64,000 bases of DNA from an uncultured Alistipes sp. (GTDB lineage: Bacteria > Bacteroidota > Bacteroidia > Bacteroidales > Rikenellaceae). This document shows positions 63,588 through 64,000 of the stretch, piece after piece. The notes below the pieces were generated by a model that ran no database searches, was not told where the DNA came from, and was given only the letters and a program-made list of their open reading frames with translations. The first letter of the stretch is position 1. The number at the start of each line of letters is the position of its first letter. The position numbers and the translations under genes were made by a program. The stretch covers positions 434,001-498,000 of the forward strand of contig CALURC010000016.1 in assembly GCA_944323075.1 (NCBI GenBank), written 5' to 3'.

Positions 63588-64000
63588 ATGGAAATTCTAC
63601 TGGGATTATTGATCATTGCGATCGGTAGCTTCGGCCAGTCGAGCTGCTACGTACCGATCAACAAAATAAAAAACTGGAGCTGGGAATCCTATTGGATCGT
63701 TCAGGGTGTATTTGCTTGGCTCGTTTTACCATTTTTGGGAGCGCTGCTCGCAGTCCCCTCTGGACATAGTCTGTTCGAACTGTTCTCTGCTGACAACTCT
63801 TTCAACATCTGGATGACAATCTTCTTCGGCGTACTTTGGGGTGTCGGAGGATTGACATTCGGACTCTCTATGCGTTACCTGGGTGTTGCCCTCGGACAAA
63901 GTATTGCACTCGGTACCTGTGCCGGTTTGGGAACCATCATGGCCCCCGTACTGCTTAATATCTTCTTCCCCGAGATGGGTGCGCTGTCCAAACTTACCGC
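63588..64000 (+). CDS. rhaT: L-rhamnose/proton symporter, 5' part
   Basis: About 137 residues are visible before the window ends. The N-terminus MEILLGLLIIAIGSFGQSSCYVPINKIKNWSWESYWIVQG and the following segments (FGVLWGVGGLTFGLSMRYLGVALGQSIALGTCAGLGT) match RhaT of the drug/metabolite-transporter superfamily, which has ten membrane segments when complete. It imports L-rhamnose with protons across the inner membrane. It lies 92 bp after rhaA; the rest of the operon lies outside. Confidence 0.93.
   Translation, partial: MEILLGLLIIAIGSFGQSSCYVPINKIKNWSWESYWIVQGVFAWLVLPFLGALLAVPSGHSLFELFSADNSFNIWMTIFFGVLWGVGGLTFGLSMRYLGVALGQSIALGTCAGLGTIMAPVLLNIFFPEMGALSKLT

Overview
The window comes from a Bacteroidota chromosome, most likely a gut-type member of the Bacteroidales. 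The evidence is promoters of the TTTG-N19-TAnnTTTG type, a fimbrillin/DUF3575/DUF5119 pilus locus, an Mpi-type serine invertase, several alpha-L-rhamnosidases with lipoprotein or Sec signals, an SDR-type mannonate oxidoreductase beside uxuA, and a PepSY-like protein beside a two-component system. GC is moderate, about half. I cannot name the genus. No rRNA, tRNA, CRISPR array or insertion sequence was seen. Both ends cut genes: a GH106-like hydrolase on the left (minus strand) and rhaT on the right (plus strand).

Layout. 1-4.5 kb: GH106-like hydrolase, five-bladed-propeller glycosidase and AraC regulator, all minus. 4.6-7.2 kb: unknown membrane-anchored protein, KpsF/KdsD-type isomerase, GntR/UTRA regulator. 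7.4-19.8 kb: a plus-strand gene run behind one strong promoter and palindromic operator-like sites. It encodes a complete 2-oxoacid dehydrogenase complex (E2, E3, fused E1 alpha-beta), a PHP-domain protein, an aldolase-SDR fusion, a SorE-like reductase, a tandem class II aldolase with a degenerate second half, and a lipoate ligase. It reads as an undetermined sugar or polyol catabolic pathway ending in an acyl-CoA, with its own lipoylation enzyme.

20.2-29.3 kb: a serine invertase, then a 154-bp segment bounded by inverted copies of an Mpi-like site, then a six-gene fimbrial operon. The segment carries a full-consensus promoter that here points away from the pilus genes, so the assembled state is predicted to be OFF. 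29.4-36.5 kb: PepSY-like protein with sensor kinase and regulator, a membrane/cytidylate-kinase fusion, a TPR protein, two FeMo-cofactor-type proteins with a DUF134 regulator, a cold-shock protein and a small lipoprotein.

37-56 kb is mixed: GH78 rhamnosidase, MmcQ-like protein, YeiH-like transporter, glyA, fabG, a DJ-1-type protein with a divergent HxlR regulator, paired chromate-transporter halves, rsmE, M3 peptidase, an Ogt/AlkA alkylation-repair pair, MATE pump, DinB, a polysaccharide deacetylase and uxuA/uxuB. 56-64 kb: two more GH78-type rhamnosidases followed by rhaB, rhaA and rhaT.

The ends share a theme: rhamnosidases release L-rhamnose, RhaT/RhaA/RhaB import and process it, and UxuAB use the mannonate arm of glucuronate catabolism. 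This fits growth on glycans carrying rhamnose linked to a uronic acid; that is inference. No SusC/SusD pair lies in the window.
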